Of a stretch of DNA of 21,718 nucleotides, positions 7,601 to 14,248 are shown one piece after another (within the stretch, counting starts at the first letter, position 1; each line of letters begins with the position of its first letter). Location: the IMG/VR virus record IMGVR_UViG_3300031839_001106, positions 1-21,718 of that record, one strand, 5' to 3'. The notes under the pieces are model-generated. The model saw only the letters and a program-made list of their open reading frames with translations, did no database searches and was not told where the DNA came from. The DNA comes from a virus. Position numbers and translations under genes: made by a program.

Positions 7601-7901
7601 ACATCTGCACATCTGTTATTTTGTTTGGTGGTTCTGCACCATAGTACTGTGCATCACCCTCATTTTTCCATTTAAAACCTGCATTATCTGTGACATGTCC
7701 TGCACGATGGGTCACGACCTCTATATTTTGTGTCTGTGTACCACGTGTGACTAGTTGCAAATCAGGTTGACCTGTAGACTGGGGTATACCTGCATATTCA
7801 CCATTCTGTGTGAGTGTTGACTGTGTAGACCAGTAGTGGTCTGACTGTAGTTTGAATGGTGCTATAAAACCACGTATGTATTCTGGTGTAATGTCTGCCA
7901 T
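4605..7901 (-). CDS. Large tail-tip protein with sialidase-like Asp boxes, 1098 aa
   Basis: This is the longest gene in the window and sits directly after the tape measure, where distal tail or tail-tip proteins are found. Two Asp-box motifs are visible, STDDGQTF (199-206) and SANGGMTF (269-276), in a repetitive beta region from about 110 to 400. That fits a sialidase/BNR-type beta-propeller. A region rich in beta strands follows (about 490-680), resembling a lectin/LamG-like jelly roll (IRVY-type strands, HTRLSNVSGG, YYVEVVVGS). The last 200 residues end in FRVSTVVLREVR and may pack on the tail. Glycan binding at the host surface is the likely role. Catalytic activity cannot be claimed, since the arginine triad of sialidases could not be identified. 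AGGGGC precedes the ATG at 7901. Confidence 0.65.
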   Translation of the reverse strand: MADITPEYIRGFIAPFKLQSDHYWSTQSTLTQNGEYAGIPQSTGQPDLQLVTRGTQTQNIEVVTHRAGHVTDNAGFKWKNEGDAQYYGAEPPNKITDVQMLQSQSVNTSYVPRKSIRLTSGTVLIANEYSTVTDNFSRVGRISTTGTYTSVQVDTQSNASLLGNKRFPTICELSDASVLLAVWVIDPAKSLANVHMYRSTDDGQTFVLVSSRALPDDIDVDGTTGAGNTGFDLQPLALAASTHQVLLFAGLYIHDTSPTYGSAMTQYASANGGMTFQKIDKSSSSGGHFYLPQIVEHNGVFIIAYISSTDSVDFTRIANAFDSVFDVLGIIPADDISASLCVGSGNRLIGGDITMSKDTDGRLYFYAAKYNATYAGAQIHGAFSDLAGIGIEDYAKKWHNWNDEFSFSNTTVYNNVVTVTGAGIINIQTCAGQGQQLLFCNWNNQGTNAFADSLLMVNLGVWSSQQYPRLNPYPIDNQWGYNSSDWVAADLPAHNGVWTRTVSGTPTDVLGGDHITLQCASSDTIKYTQTFTDKTNGALIHTRLSNVSGGTVTRGTAFGVQIQSQLSTDTYYVEVVVGSNRIHVYDVHAGYGSALASATGLSLPDGVQLLIYLDNKTGEVYVNYAPAGSPLQYTELTGTLTLDANTTQNVYWGIPTASGVGTVDADYHFFSYGIGSANGIQWTPQDINARQYAARGFYTTVKDGLELSTLDGAAREGDTYTITPQYGSPVQRVLHTVSPSPQVGWLSDTVTDADVDLVPAQTIAFMMNITLQGTAVTHTQSDATGLHLTGINFKQFDVEIHNGTSWSSVATVHNTVNGASGFSFTRIGAAVTSTDSTGKYLHMNECAGWSILIDDGAGNVVQRRVESSGSGVLSNTTSKRAYLSLAGVKQTDPTSGTAYLIPSACTVILNQDEYAGVRIVIQSQKTSQGRFEIGTMVLGSLVITSPQYGRGRTISFESNVIESDMPSGTLYTQKRGQGGRVVRVAWTDGVDTSSLFADPAAPDHYSLYSGVPIAARGDAPTTMMGLVQYVDGSADAVVYLPSLPKLPSAHITLNRYHEHILCTMGTDMQIEHVIGSEGLSDTTGEVFRVSTVVLREVR

Positions 7902-7903
7902 GT

Positions 7904-10150
7904 TTAATATGCCCCTGACCCTATTCTACGTGGGGTCTGACGTGCGACTGCACGGTTATATCTATCTATGTGTTTAAATGGTTGAATCAGTATGGGTGCA
8001 CCACCCATCATACCACCAGACTGTAAACGTCTGACACCCTCTGCACCACCCAGTGACTGCACTGTAGACCTGTCTAGTACTGCCTCACCACTGAGTAAAC
8101 TAGCCTGCACTACATCAGGTGCACTGTCATTTGAACCGACCATACCACCTACGTCAAACTTTGGTGGTGACTGTGATAACACTGCTGCAGTTTGTAGTGC
8201 CCCTGTTGCAGTCGCTGCTGCAATGGTTACTGCTGCTGCAACAGGTGGTAAAGTCAATGCCTGTGCAATCGCCTGTGCAGTGTCAAATGCAATAGATGAA
8301 ACCGCTGCAGACTGATTGATTTTAAACTCTTTTAGTTTCAGTTCTTCTACCTGTTGACTGTATCCTTTTTCTATAGATGCCCTACGTTCTGCAGCCTGCT
8401 CTGCAGTGATGACACCATCCTTTACCATTTTGTCTATTGCTTTCAGTTCTGAATCAGTTTTATCTCTAAACTCTGTTATTTGTTTCTCATGAATGACAGA
8501 CATCAGGTCTGATATGGCAGTCATTACATTTACAAAGTTCTGACCCAAATCAGTTACACGTGTGATACCCTCCTGTTGTGCTGCAATGATGTCTGCCTGT
8601 GCTTTTTCCTCTGCTGCTTTTCTTTCAGAGATGTCATCTAGGTATTTCTTTTTAGTGTCATCTAGAATGTCCTGCAGTTCTTTTTGCTCTGCTACTCTGT
8701 TTTCTGCTGCAAGTGATTCAAGTGTGTCTAGTTCATCTGCCAACATCAGTAACTGTGTCTGTTCTTTTACTGACAGTGCACGGGCATCTGTAGTATCTAC
8801 CAGTGCATCTAACTGTAACTGTGTAGAAAAGACCTGTGCATCTATTGCCTGCCCCAGTTCTTTTACTGCAGATAGTTGTTTCTGATACTCTGGTGTCAGT
8901 CTGTCCTTTACCTGTTGTTCTAACTCTACATTTGCTACCAGTGAATCATTTAAAAACTCTGCAATCTCGTCTATATTTTCTGTGACCTCTTTTGATGCAG
9001 TTGATAGACCTTTCATTGCATTTGTAGCAGTTTGTGTTGCATCTGCAGTTGCAGTCATTTTCTGGGGTGCAGTACTGGCTGCAGATAGTTTCTGAAACTG
9101 TGCTACACGTGCATTTGCACGTGCATATGCATTGACCATATTATCTACTGCCTGTGCATTTTCACGTGCTACATCATTCAGAATAACCATTGCACGTTCT
9201 GAATCACCTGTAACTAACAAAGCACCTGCCTGTGCTACAACAAATACATTTTCTATAGCCTGCCCTATCATAGCAAGTCTGTCACGCATCAATGACCCCA
9301 TAAAAATCACTGATTCAGTTACAAACTGTATAGATGCATTTATACTGTTACTACCACTGAAACCATCTATAACCCTTTGAATCTCACCTACTGATACTGT
9401 ACTAAATTCTGCCATTTTTCTTTGAAAGTTTCCCATAGATTTTATACCATGTTCATCTATCGCAATACCGAATTCTGTTGCTAGTACTTTCATGTTTTCT
9501 AGATTTTCAAGTGCCCCAGATTGTATCAGTGCAGGACCTGCAGAACGACCGAATAAAATCATGGCAGTGGCATTACGTTCTGTGGCATTCTCTATCTGAC
9601 CCAGTGCCTTTACTGATTCATTGAAAACATCATCTGCAGTACGTAGATTACCCTCTGCATCTGCAACACTTACCCCTAGTTGTGCAAAGGCATCTGCAGT
9701 CAGTTTACTACCTTTATTTGCAGCATCCATAGACCCCTGAAACTTTATCAGACCACCCTCTAGATTACCAAATGCAAGACCAGACCCCTCTGCTGCAAGT
9801 CGTAGACCTGCAAGTGTGTCAACTGCTATACCTGTCTTTGTAGATGCATCTACCAGTTCATTTGTCAGGTCTGCAAAATGTTGACCCAGTTTTATAGTTG
9901 CTGCACCTATGGCAACCACTGCAGCCCCTACTGCTGCAAATGATTTACCCATGTTTTTCATTTTGGCAGACACTGATTTACTGGTCTTATCTGCAGAACC
10001 CTCCATTTTTTTGAAGTTCTTATCAAGTTCTTTTGCAGCCTTTGATGCCTGTGCATCTGTTATGTTTGGTATCTTTTTTAGATTGCGTTCTAGATTCTCT
10101 GTAGATGCCTTGAATGCAATATTGACACTTTTATTTACATCACCTGCCAC
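7904..10150 (-). CDS. Tail tape-measure protein, 748 aa
   Basis: The product sets tail length and is ejected with DNA. The N-terminus is a charged helical region (residues 1-65), followed by a hydrophobic Gly/Ala segment (69-89, GKSFAAVGAAVVAIG). A TP901-type tape-measure core follows with AGLRLAAEGSGLAFGNLEGGL and GRSAGPALIQSG. Long coiled coils occupy about 380-620. A second Ala-rich hydrophobic segment is at 635-660. The C-terminus has the common GEAVLDRSTV motif (688-697). It starts with GTG at 10150, preceded by AGAGGTG, inside the last codons of a tiny membrane-protein gene. At the usual 0.15 nm per residue its length implies a tail of roughly 110 nm, typical of a siphovirus. Confidence 0.93.
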   Translation of the reverse strand: MAGDVNKSVNIAFKASTENLERNLKKIPNITDAQASKAAKELDKNFKKMEGSADKTSKSVSAKMKNMGKSFAAVGAAVVAIGAATIKLGQHFADLTNELVDASTKTGIAVDTLAGLRLAAEGSGLAFGNLEGGLIKFQGSMDAANKGSKLTADAFAQLGVSVADAEGNLRTADDVFNESVKALGQIENATERNATAMILFGRSAGPALIQSGALENLENMKVLATEFGIAIDEHGIKSMGNFQRKMAEFSTVSVGEIQRVIDGFSGSNSINASIQFVTESVIFMGSLMRDRLAMIGQAIENVFVVAQAGALLVTGDSERAMVILNDVARENAQAVDNMVNAYARANARVAQFQKLSAASTAPQKMTATADATQTATNAMKGLSTASKEVTENIDEIAEFLNDSLVANVELEQQVKDRLTPEYQKQLSAVKELGQAIDAQVFSTQLQLDALVDTTDARALSVKEQTQLLMLADELDTLESLAAENRVAEQKELQDILDDTKKKYLDDISERKAAEEKAQADIIAAQQEGITRVTDLGQNFVNVMTAISDLMSVIHEKQITEFRDKTDSELKAIDKMVKDGVITAEQAAERRASIEKGYSQQVEELKLKEFKINQSAAVSSIAFDTAQAIAQALTLPPVAAAVTIAAATATGALQTAAVLSQSPPKFDVGGMVGSNDSAPDVVQASLLSGEAVLDRSTVQSLGGAEGVRRLQSGGMMGGAPILIQPFKHIDRYNRAVARQTPRRIGSGAY

Positions 10151-10253
10151 GTTTCACCTCTGATACTACACACCATATCACAATGCATACTATACATGTG
10201 AATACACACCATGAATACAGTCTATCTCTGATACCAGTGACAAACTCTGTCAT
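10140..10253 (-). CDS. Tiny membrane protein before the tape measure, 37 aa
   Basis: The ATG at 10253-10251 overlaps the TGA of the upstream gp10-like gene (ATGA), and the frame ends at 10140 inside the start of the tape-measure gene, so it is coupled on both sides. The peptide begins MTEFVTGIRDRLYSW, has one hydrophobic span (VFTCIVCIVIWCVV) with three Cys, and ends in a basic tail (SEVKRGR). Positive charges on the C-terminal side suggest that end stays in the cytoplasm. I do not recognise a family. It could simply be a spacer that carries the tape-measure ribosome binding site, but the clean hydrophobic span argues for a product. Confidence 0.55.
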   Translation of the reverse strand: MTEFVTGIRDRLYSWCVFTCIVCIVIWCVVSEVKRGR

Positions 10254-10687
10254 TTCATACCTGCTATACGTTTTACTGTTTTCTCTGCTATTTCTTTTAA
10301 AACCTTGTCTACACTTGCCTTTGCAGGTGACCATAGAACTGCATCTGCAAGTCTTTTACCCTGTCTGATGTTTGTAGATGATTCCCTACCTACTCTGATT
10401 GCATATGCATATGGTGCAGTGTTCTCTACAAATGCCTCAATGGTGTTAGGTGGTATGATACGTATGCCTGTTCTGTGCATGTATTTTGACCCTTTAGATT
10501 CACCATATTTTGCCTGTCTAACTAACCACTGTTGTTCACTCTGCTTTGCAAGTTTCTCTGTGGTGTCCTCTAGTACCTGAACTATGATGGGGTCTGCATC
10601 CTTTATGATTTGATAGAACATGTCACGTGATGCACCTGTAATCTCTACAGACCCACGACCTTTACCATATCGGATTGTTTTAGACAT
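10250..10687 (-). CDS. HK97 gp10-like tail completion protein, 145 aa
   Basis: The start chosen is the ATG at 10687 (MSKTIRYGKGRG), preceded by TGGAGA; the longer frame start at 10762 is rejected because that DNA encodes the chaperone extension in another frame. The protein has a helical N-terminal part (ILEDTTEKLAKQSEQQW-like), then FVENTAPYAYAIRVG. That stretch matches the V-x-N-x-APYA-x-x-x-x-x-G pattern of HK97 gp10-like proteins, which act at the head-tail or tail-completion interface. A C-terminal basic helix follows (VLKEIAEKTVKRIAGMK). In most siphophages this gene lies before the tail terminator; here it is between the chaperone and the tape measure. It overlaps the chaperone extension by 8 bases. 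Confidence 0.65.
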   Translation of the reverse strand: MSKTIRYGKGRGSVEITGASRDMFYQIIKDADPIIVQVLEDTTEKLAKQSEQQWLVRQAKYGESKGSKYMHRTGIRIIPPNTIEAFVENTAPYAYAIRVGRESSTNIRQGKRLADAVLWSPAKASVDKVLKEIAEKTVKRIAGMK

Positions 10688-11230
10688 TTTTCTGTCTCCA
10701 TTTACTGATTCTGTCCTGTTTTGCCCTTTGATTTTTTGTATCTGCATCCTTTTTTGATTCATGACACATCATGTAATCTACATACAGACGTGCCTGTAAA
10801 TCTGTTGACAGACTGCAAAACCATTCAGGGTCTTTATTCCAAAATCTAGAGATTGCAAATGCCTGTCTTTCTATGTTTCCTGCTCTGGTGGTTCTGTAAA
10901 ATTTTCTGTTTCATTGACCTCTGCTGCAGATGGTAGTGCACCTGCCATAAGACCTATGCACTGCATACCAGATTCTAGAATCTGTGATACTGGTACATCT
11001 GCACCTAGTAAAACATCTAGACATCTAGACCCATAGTCTACAGTGTTTGTCACGTGTCTCTGTTTTGGCAGACGTGTATCATCTGAACAAATACAAATAG
11101 CAATAGCACACAAACGACCTGTAACAGACCTGCTCTGACTATCAGACCACTGTGATATGATGTCAAAACAGGTAGACAGTGATGGTGTTGATATATTCAT
11201 TTCACCAAATGTATGTAAAGTGATTTTCAT
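10680..11230 (-). CDS. Tail assembly chaperone, -1 frameshift fusion, 183 aa
   Basis: Tail assembly chaperones coat the tape-measure protein; many are made as a short form and a longer form by -1 frameshifting. The zero frame runs from 11230. A canonical X-XXY-YYZ heptamer, A-AAT-TTT, lies at 10904-10898 in the correct phase. Shifting back one base opens 72 more codons down to the TAA at 10682-10680, with no stop. The extension contains ERQAFAISRFWNKDPEWF and LSTDLQARLYVDYM. That is the aromatic W-x-x-DPEW-F plus ARL-x-x-DY pattern typical of chaperone C-terminal extensions, and it ends in a basic helix. The fusion would be 111 plus 72 residues. Position just before the tape measure and after the tail tube fits exactly. 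No ATG opens this extension independently. Confidence 0.85.
10871..11230 (-). CDS. Tail assembly chaperone, short (unshifted) form, 119 aa
   Basis: This is the product when ribosomes do not shift at 10904-10898. AAAGGGGGTC before the ATG at 11230 is one of the strongest ribosome binding sites in the window, as expected for the abundant short form. The protein begins MKITLHTFGEMNIS and has a helical core containing DIISQWSDSQSRSVTGRLCAIAICICSDD. It ends in an acidic, Pro-rich tail (FTEPPEQET). Length and position between tail tube and tape measure fit the G-type chaperone; sequence resemblance to named families is weak, so the call rests on context and on the frameshift signal. Confidence 0.8.
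   Translation of the reverse strand: MKITLHTFGEMNISTPSLSTCFDIISQWSDSQSRSVTGRLCAIAICICSDDTRLPKQRHVTNTVDYGSRCLDVLLGADVPVSQILESGMQCIGLMAGALPSAAEVNETENFTEPPEQET
10898..10904 (-). promoter_or_regulatory. Slippery heptamer A AAT TTT for -1 frameshifting
   Basis: The heptamer reads, on the minus strand, A AAT TTT in phase with the zero frame (GAA AAT TTT ACA). It lies 24 bases before the zero-frame TAG. The -1 frame beyond it is open and encodes a chaperone-like domain. No strong downstream stem-loop is obvious by eye. Confidence 0.8.
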
Positions 11231-11266
11231 ATTGACCCCCTTTAGTCATGAAAACGTTATAGAATG

Positions 11267-11764
11267 TTATGCCTGTACGTATGTGACACCTGCATAACAC
11301 TCACCAGATACCTCAATGGTGTTACCATCAGATGATTCAGACAGGTTTGTAACCTCTAGTAAACACTTTGCATACGTTGCAGTGTATGTTTTACCAGAAC
11401 CTAGTGTACTGGTGTCACATTCAAATACAACAGACTGTAAGAACTGTTCAAAACCATCACCACCAGTAGATGTCAATGGTGCACCACTATTAAAACCTCT
11501 GTTGTAGATTCTGTCCATCAAGTTATCTGCAGTGGTGTCTGTGAGTGAACGCATGTGGACACTGAAACTAAATGTGATAACAGGGTCATCACCTTTACGT
11601 AGACCTACGATTGCACCACGGTCACGGATGACTACACGGTCTGCACGTGGTTCTGCTGCACTGAAATCACCTACTTCAAATGAAACCTCATATGATGATG
11701 CTGCAGCATCTGTGATTGTGATTTTACCATCACGTCTTGTACCTACTACTGAACTATCTGCCAT
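11267..11764 (-). CDS. Major tail (tube) protein, 165 aa
   Basis: This protein likely forms the hollow tail tube by stacking hexamer rings. It is a beta-rich protein starting MADSSVVGTRRDGKITI. It has paired strand motifs (SYEVSFEVGDFS, DPVITFSFSVHM), a central loop region with Gly/Ser (NSGAPLTSTGGDG), and a C-terminal strand pair (KCLLEVTNLSESSDGNTIEVSGECYAG) of the kind found in siphophage tube proteins. AAAGAGG lies upstream of the ATG at 11764. Order strengthens the call: tail terminator before it, assembly chaperone after it. Short polar termini and the absence of an Ig-like C-terminal domain are visible. A minor tail protein is the main alternative. Confidence 0.75.
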   Translation of the reverse strand: MADSSVVGTRRDGKITITDAAASSYEVSFEVGDFSAAEPRADRVVIRDRGAIVGLRKGDDPVITFSFSVHMRSLTDTTADNLMDRIYNRGFNSGAPLTSTGGDGFEQFLQSVVFECDTSTLGSGKTYTATYAKCLLEVTNLSESSDGNTIEVSGECYAGVTYVQA

Positions 11765-11777
11765 GATATACCTCTTT

Positions 11778-12221
11778 TTATTCTAGGGTTAAATAATGTA
11801 AAACTGTAAATGTCAAACTGATTGTACACCATTCACCAGAGTCTGACAGTTCATTGTCAATACCTCTGAATCTGATTTGTAGATTATCATGTAATGGTGT
11901 ACTACGATTGGTGATAGTTTCCATAACTGTCTGTGCACTGGTCAGTGCATTATCATATGAATCTATCTGGTCTTTTGGTCTGATTCTAAATGCATATCTG
12001 ACCAGTATTTCTGTGTCTGTCATGACACCTGCATCACGTCTCTGTCTGTCATCATCTCTACTACTGACAGTACCCACACCTACACTAAACCGTTTGTGTG
12101 CTACTGTATTTGGTCCACGTCCATACCCATCAAATGGATTACGTGATTCATCAAAACCAGACAGTGCAGTGATTGCCACTGCAAACCTCTGTCTGATGGT
12201 AGATAGAGACACTGCAGACAT
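11778..12221 (-). CDS. Tail terminator / completion protein, 147 aa
   Basis: Tail terminators cap the finished tube and attach it to the head. The protein begins with a helix (MSAVSLSTIRQRFAVAITAL), continues with polar loops, then strand and helix segments (TEILVRYAFRIRPKDQIDSYDNALTSAQTVMETI), and ends in beta strands (WCTISLTFTVLHYLTLE). That helix-beta-helix-beta arrangement, with size near 145 residues and position just before the tail tube, matches the gpU-like terminator family in plan. The ATG at 12221 falls one base after the TGA of the connector gene, so translation is probably coupled. No family motif is strong enough to exclude another neck protein. Confidence 0.62.
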   Translation of the reverse strand: MSAVSLSTIRQRFAVAITALSGFDESRNPFDGYGRGPNTVAHKRFSVGVGTVSSRDDDRQRRDAGVMTDTEILVRYAFRIRPKDQIDSYDNALTSAQTVMETITNRSTPLHDNLQIRFRGIDNELSDSGEWCTISLTFTVLHYLTLE

Positions 12222-12222
12222 C

Positions 12223-12978
12223 TCAGTACCTCCGATACCAGATAGGTGGTGCAGATGTGTAAATCACACCCAGTGCAGCACGTCTATGGTTATCATTGTC
12301 TGTACGACCATCCTGATTCAAATCATATTTGAATGACAGTCTTTTAAAGTCGAATTCCATTTCTTTTCTATGGGTACGTGCAAGGTCTAAATATCGACCC
12401 TCACCTAAACCTGAACTGTCCATATCTTTAAAGATTAAATAGAATGTCAGATTTTTATGGGCTGCACGTAGTGACTGTGGTGACATTATCAAATACTCAA
12501 TGTTACCTAGGTCTCTAATACGTTGTATCAGTTGTACCCATGCCTCATCTATGTATGTCTGATATGAACTACCTAGACTACTGGGTCTGATAGATGCTAG
12601 GTCAGAATACTCTGCCTCTAAATCTAAATCACTGATAACAGGATACAGAGCACTGAGACAGATGGCAGATGGTTTTTTAAATGTATGTATCACACCATCT
12701 ATAGTCAGTTCCCAGAACTGCATGTACCCATCAGACAGACGTAGTGTAGTAGGTAGTTCAGAACCAGACAGGTTATACGTGGCAACATTTGAAACAATAG
12801 ATACTGCAGTACGTGCAATGACATCTGCACCATCTGGGTCAGTCAATCGAAAATAGGCAGATGTGGGTGACACGAGTGCATTATCTCTGTAGACAGGTAG
12901 GTCTACAGTGCATGCACGATTGCGTTCTAACACATCATGTATTCTGATTCTAGGACTGTAAATACGTTCTGTTGCCAC
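12223..12978 (-). CDS. Putative head-tail connector, 251 aa
   Basis: It starts with GTG at 12978, preceded by AGGTGA. The N-terminal half is beta-rich (VDLPVYRDNALVSPTSAYFRLTDPDGADV). The middle, about residues 145-195, is helical (YIDEAWVQLIQRIRDLGN, LRAAHKNLTFYLIFKD), as in gp6-like head-tail adaptors. Near residue 220 there is DLNQDGRTDNDN, which has Asp/Asn at positions 1, 3, 5 and 9 of a dockerin-like calcium loop; it may bind calcium to stabilise the neck. It ends in IWYRRY. Position between the capsid-associated genes and the tail terminator supports a connector. Exact family not recognised, so the role is inferred mainly from order. Confidence 0.5.
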   Translation of the reverse strand: MATERIYSPRIRIHDVLERNRACTVDLPVYRDNALVSPTSAYFRLTDPDGADVIARTAVSIVSNVATYNLSGSELPTTLRLSDGYMQFWELTIDGVIHTFKKPSAICLSALYPVISDLDLEAEYSDLASIRPSSLGSSYQTYIDEAWVQLIQRIRDLGNIEYLIMSPQSLRAAHKNLTFYLIFKDMDSSGLGEGRYLDLARTHRKEMEFDFKRLSFKYDLNQDGRTDNDNHRRAALGVIYTSAPPIWYRRY

Positions 12979-12988
12979 GTGTCACCTG

Positions 12989-13321
12989 TTATAGATTGTT
13001 TACATTCAAAAGTACGTACCACAAACTGTCTGATGACCCTAAAAGTGCAACCTCACCTGCAGACAAGGTCAGAACACCACCTGCAGCATCATCTTTTATT
13101 GCAAGGTCATTTGTAGTACCTGCATTTTTGATGTAGTAAACACGTCCATCCTTTTCAGGTGGTAATGTAATATTACGTGTACCTAAACCACCATCTATAA
13201 CCTGAAAAAGGCTATCTTTATCAGTCAGTGTGATGTTACCTGAAATGGTTTTTACTTCTAGTCCACCTGCAAGTAATACAGGTCTGGGGATTTTGAAAAA
13301 TGGTTTGCCGTTATATGCCAT
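12989..13321 (-). CDS. Small beta-rich virion protein, 110 aa
   Basis: AGAGGTGC precedes the ATG at 13321. The product starts MAYNGKPFFKIPRP and is almost wholly predicted strands and turns. Visible segments are GNITLTDKDSLFQVIDGG, NITLPPEKDGRVYYIKNAG and DDAAGGVLTLSAGEVALLGSS, with SLWYVLLNV at the end. The repeated pattern of strand, small residues and Gly turns is common in trimeric phage fibres and capsid decoration proteins, where an ITLP-x6-GRVYYIKN unit often occurs. Located downstream of the capsid gene with other small proteins, it is probably a surface or head-associated protein. No catalytic motif is present. Confidence 0.55.
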   Translation of the reverse strand: MAYNGKPFFKIPRPVLLAGGLEVKTISGNITLTDKDSLFQVIDGGLGTRNITLPPEKDGRVYYIKNAGTTNDLAIKDDAAGGVLTLSAGEVALLGSSDSLWYVLLNVNNL

Positions 13322-13336
13322 GATGCACCTCTATGG

Positions 13337-13480
13337 TTATTTGGATTTTTTGTTATCAAGTCTCTGAGCACGTTTCACCACATCTGCACGTACCTGTTCA
13401 CGTGATACATTCTGACCTGATTGACGTGCATCTACATACAGACGTTCTGTCACTCTGTCTACCTGTTCTTTACTAGGCAT
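13337..13480 (-). CDS. Small charged helical protein, 47 aa
   Basis: The start at 13480 (MPSKEQVDRVTERL) is preferred to the longer frame because AAAGGTGG precedes it and it overlaps the end of the upstream gene by 8 bases, the usual coupling here. The peptide is helical and highly charged: an amphipathic first half (VTERLYVDARQSGQN), then a second helix (SREQVRADVVKRAQRLDNKK). No hydrophobic span or known motif is present. It may be a small virion or assembly protein. Alternatively it is a DNA-binding peptide; the basic C-terminus fits either. Confidence 0.55.
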   Translation of the reverse strand: MPSKEQVDRVTERLYVDARQSGQNVSREQVRADVVKRAQRLDNKKSK

Positions 13481-14132
13481 TTGTACCACCTTTCTTTGTA
13501 CGTTTCTTTGTTGGTGTAGGTTCTGGTTCTGATTCAAGTTCATGTATAGAATCGTATGCAGCTTGCATCTGTTTTCTCAATGCATACAGGTCATCAATCT
13601 CTTTTTTGACCTCTGGTATGTGTTGGAATTTTAGTTTACGGTCTATTTTTCTATCTAAAATGTTCACTTTTGCGTGTATTACCTCTATCTCTGGTGGGTC
13701 AATGACACCCATAGTAACCAGTGATAGTCTCCATTTGTTGTATTCTGCAGTGTCTGTATTCCAGAATACTTTTTTACCTATCTGTTTTGGTAAGTCCCAT
13801 TTCATGGTGTAGTAGTAACCACCATATTTTGTCTCATATCGTGTGATGTATCCATATTCTCTATCTAGGACTGTCTGTCCTGATTCTGCCAGTTTCATTC
13901 TGGCTACTCTACTGTCTGGCCCTTGTGGGGTTTCTTCAATACCATTGACACCTGCAATCTCGTATAACTGACCAAACTGTGGTAACCAGATATGACCTGC
14001 AGACATCTCTACCAGTTCCCATTGAAAAGGACTGTGCAGCAGATAAAAAGGTGCATTTGGTTTAATGTTCAGACTAGGGGCAGTTTGTTGTCTAGTCCCT
14101 GTCCATGCTGATGGTGTAAATGTTGTACTCAT
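13473..14132 (-). CDS. Unknown virion-associated protein, 219 aa
   Basis: The ATG at 14132 (MSTTFTPSAWTG) is chosen because AAAGGG lies upstream; the frame start at 14189 falls inside a hairpin and is unlikely. The first two thirds are beta-rich and aromatic (NAPFYLLHSPFQWELVEM, YGYITRYETKYGGYYYTMKWD). The last third is helical and charged (NILDRKIDRKLKFQHIPEVKKEIDDLYALRKQM), ending in a Pro/Lys-rich tail (TPTKKRTKKGG). It is the first gene after the capsid gene and its hairpin pair. I do not recognise the family; a virion or head-completion protein is likely from position. The basic tail could contact DNA. Confidence 0.55.
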   Translation of the reverse strand: MSTTFTPSAWTGTRQQTAPSLNIKPNAPFYLLHSPFQWELVEMSAGHIWLPQFGQLYEIAGVNGIEETPQGPDSRVARMKLAESGQTVLDREYGYITRYETKYGGYYYTMKWDLPKQIGKKVFWNTDTAEYNKWRLSLVTMGVIDPPEIEVIHAKVNILDRKIDRKLKFQHIPEVKKEIDDLYALRKQMQAAYDSIHELESEPEPTPTKKRTKKGGTNA

Positions 14133-14186
14133 AACTTTTTCCCTTTGTATGAATGTTGATTGTTTTAAAGTTTTGTGACTACACAC

Positions 14187-14242
14187 CATGACCCCGTAGG
14201 GTCATGGGTGCAGGGTACAAAGGGATAAACCTTGCACCCATG
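14187..14242 (-). promoter_or_regulatory. Two overlapping, mutually exclusive hairpins after the capsid gene
   Basis: One dyad has perfect 8-bp arms CATGACCC (14187-14194) and GGGTCATG (14199-14206) with a 4-base loop. A second has perfect 10-bp arms CATGGGTGCA (14203-14212) and TGCACCCATG (14233-14242). They share CATG at 14203-14206, so both cannot form fully at once. They sit between the capsid stop (14249) and the next start (14132). No T-run follows on the minus strand, so a simple terminator is unlikely. A partial terminator, RNA-processing or mRNA-stabilising element that sets capsid expression above downstream genes is plausible. Confidence 0.6.
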
Positions 14243-14248
14243 AACCTT

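Noticed and set aside
4605-7901. Active sialidase
   Set aside because: Only Asp boxes are visible. These occur in many non-enzymatic propellers, and the catalytic arginines could not be placed.
11854-12336. Plus-strand 160-residue frame
   Set aside because: It lies antisense to the tail terminator and connector genes, has no ribosome binding site, and its residue pattern follows from the codons of the minus-strand genes.
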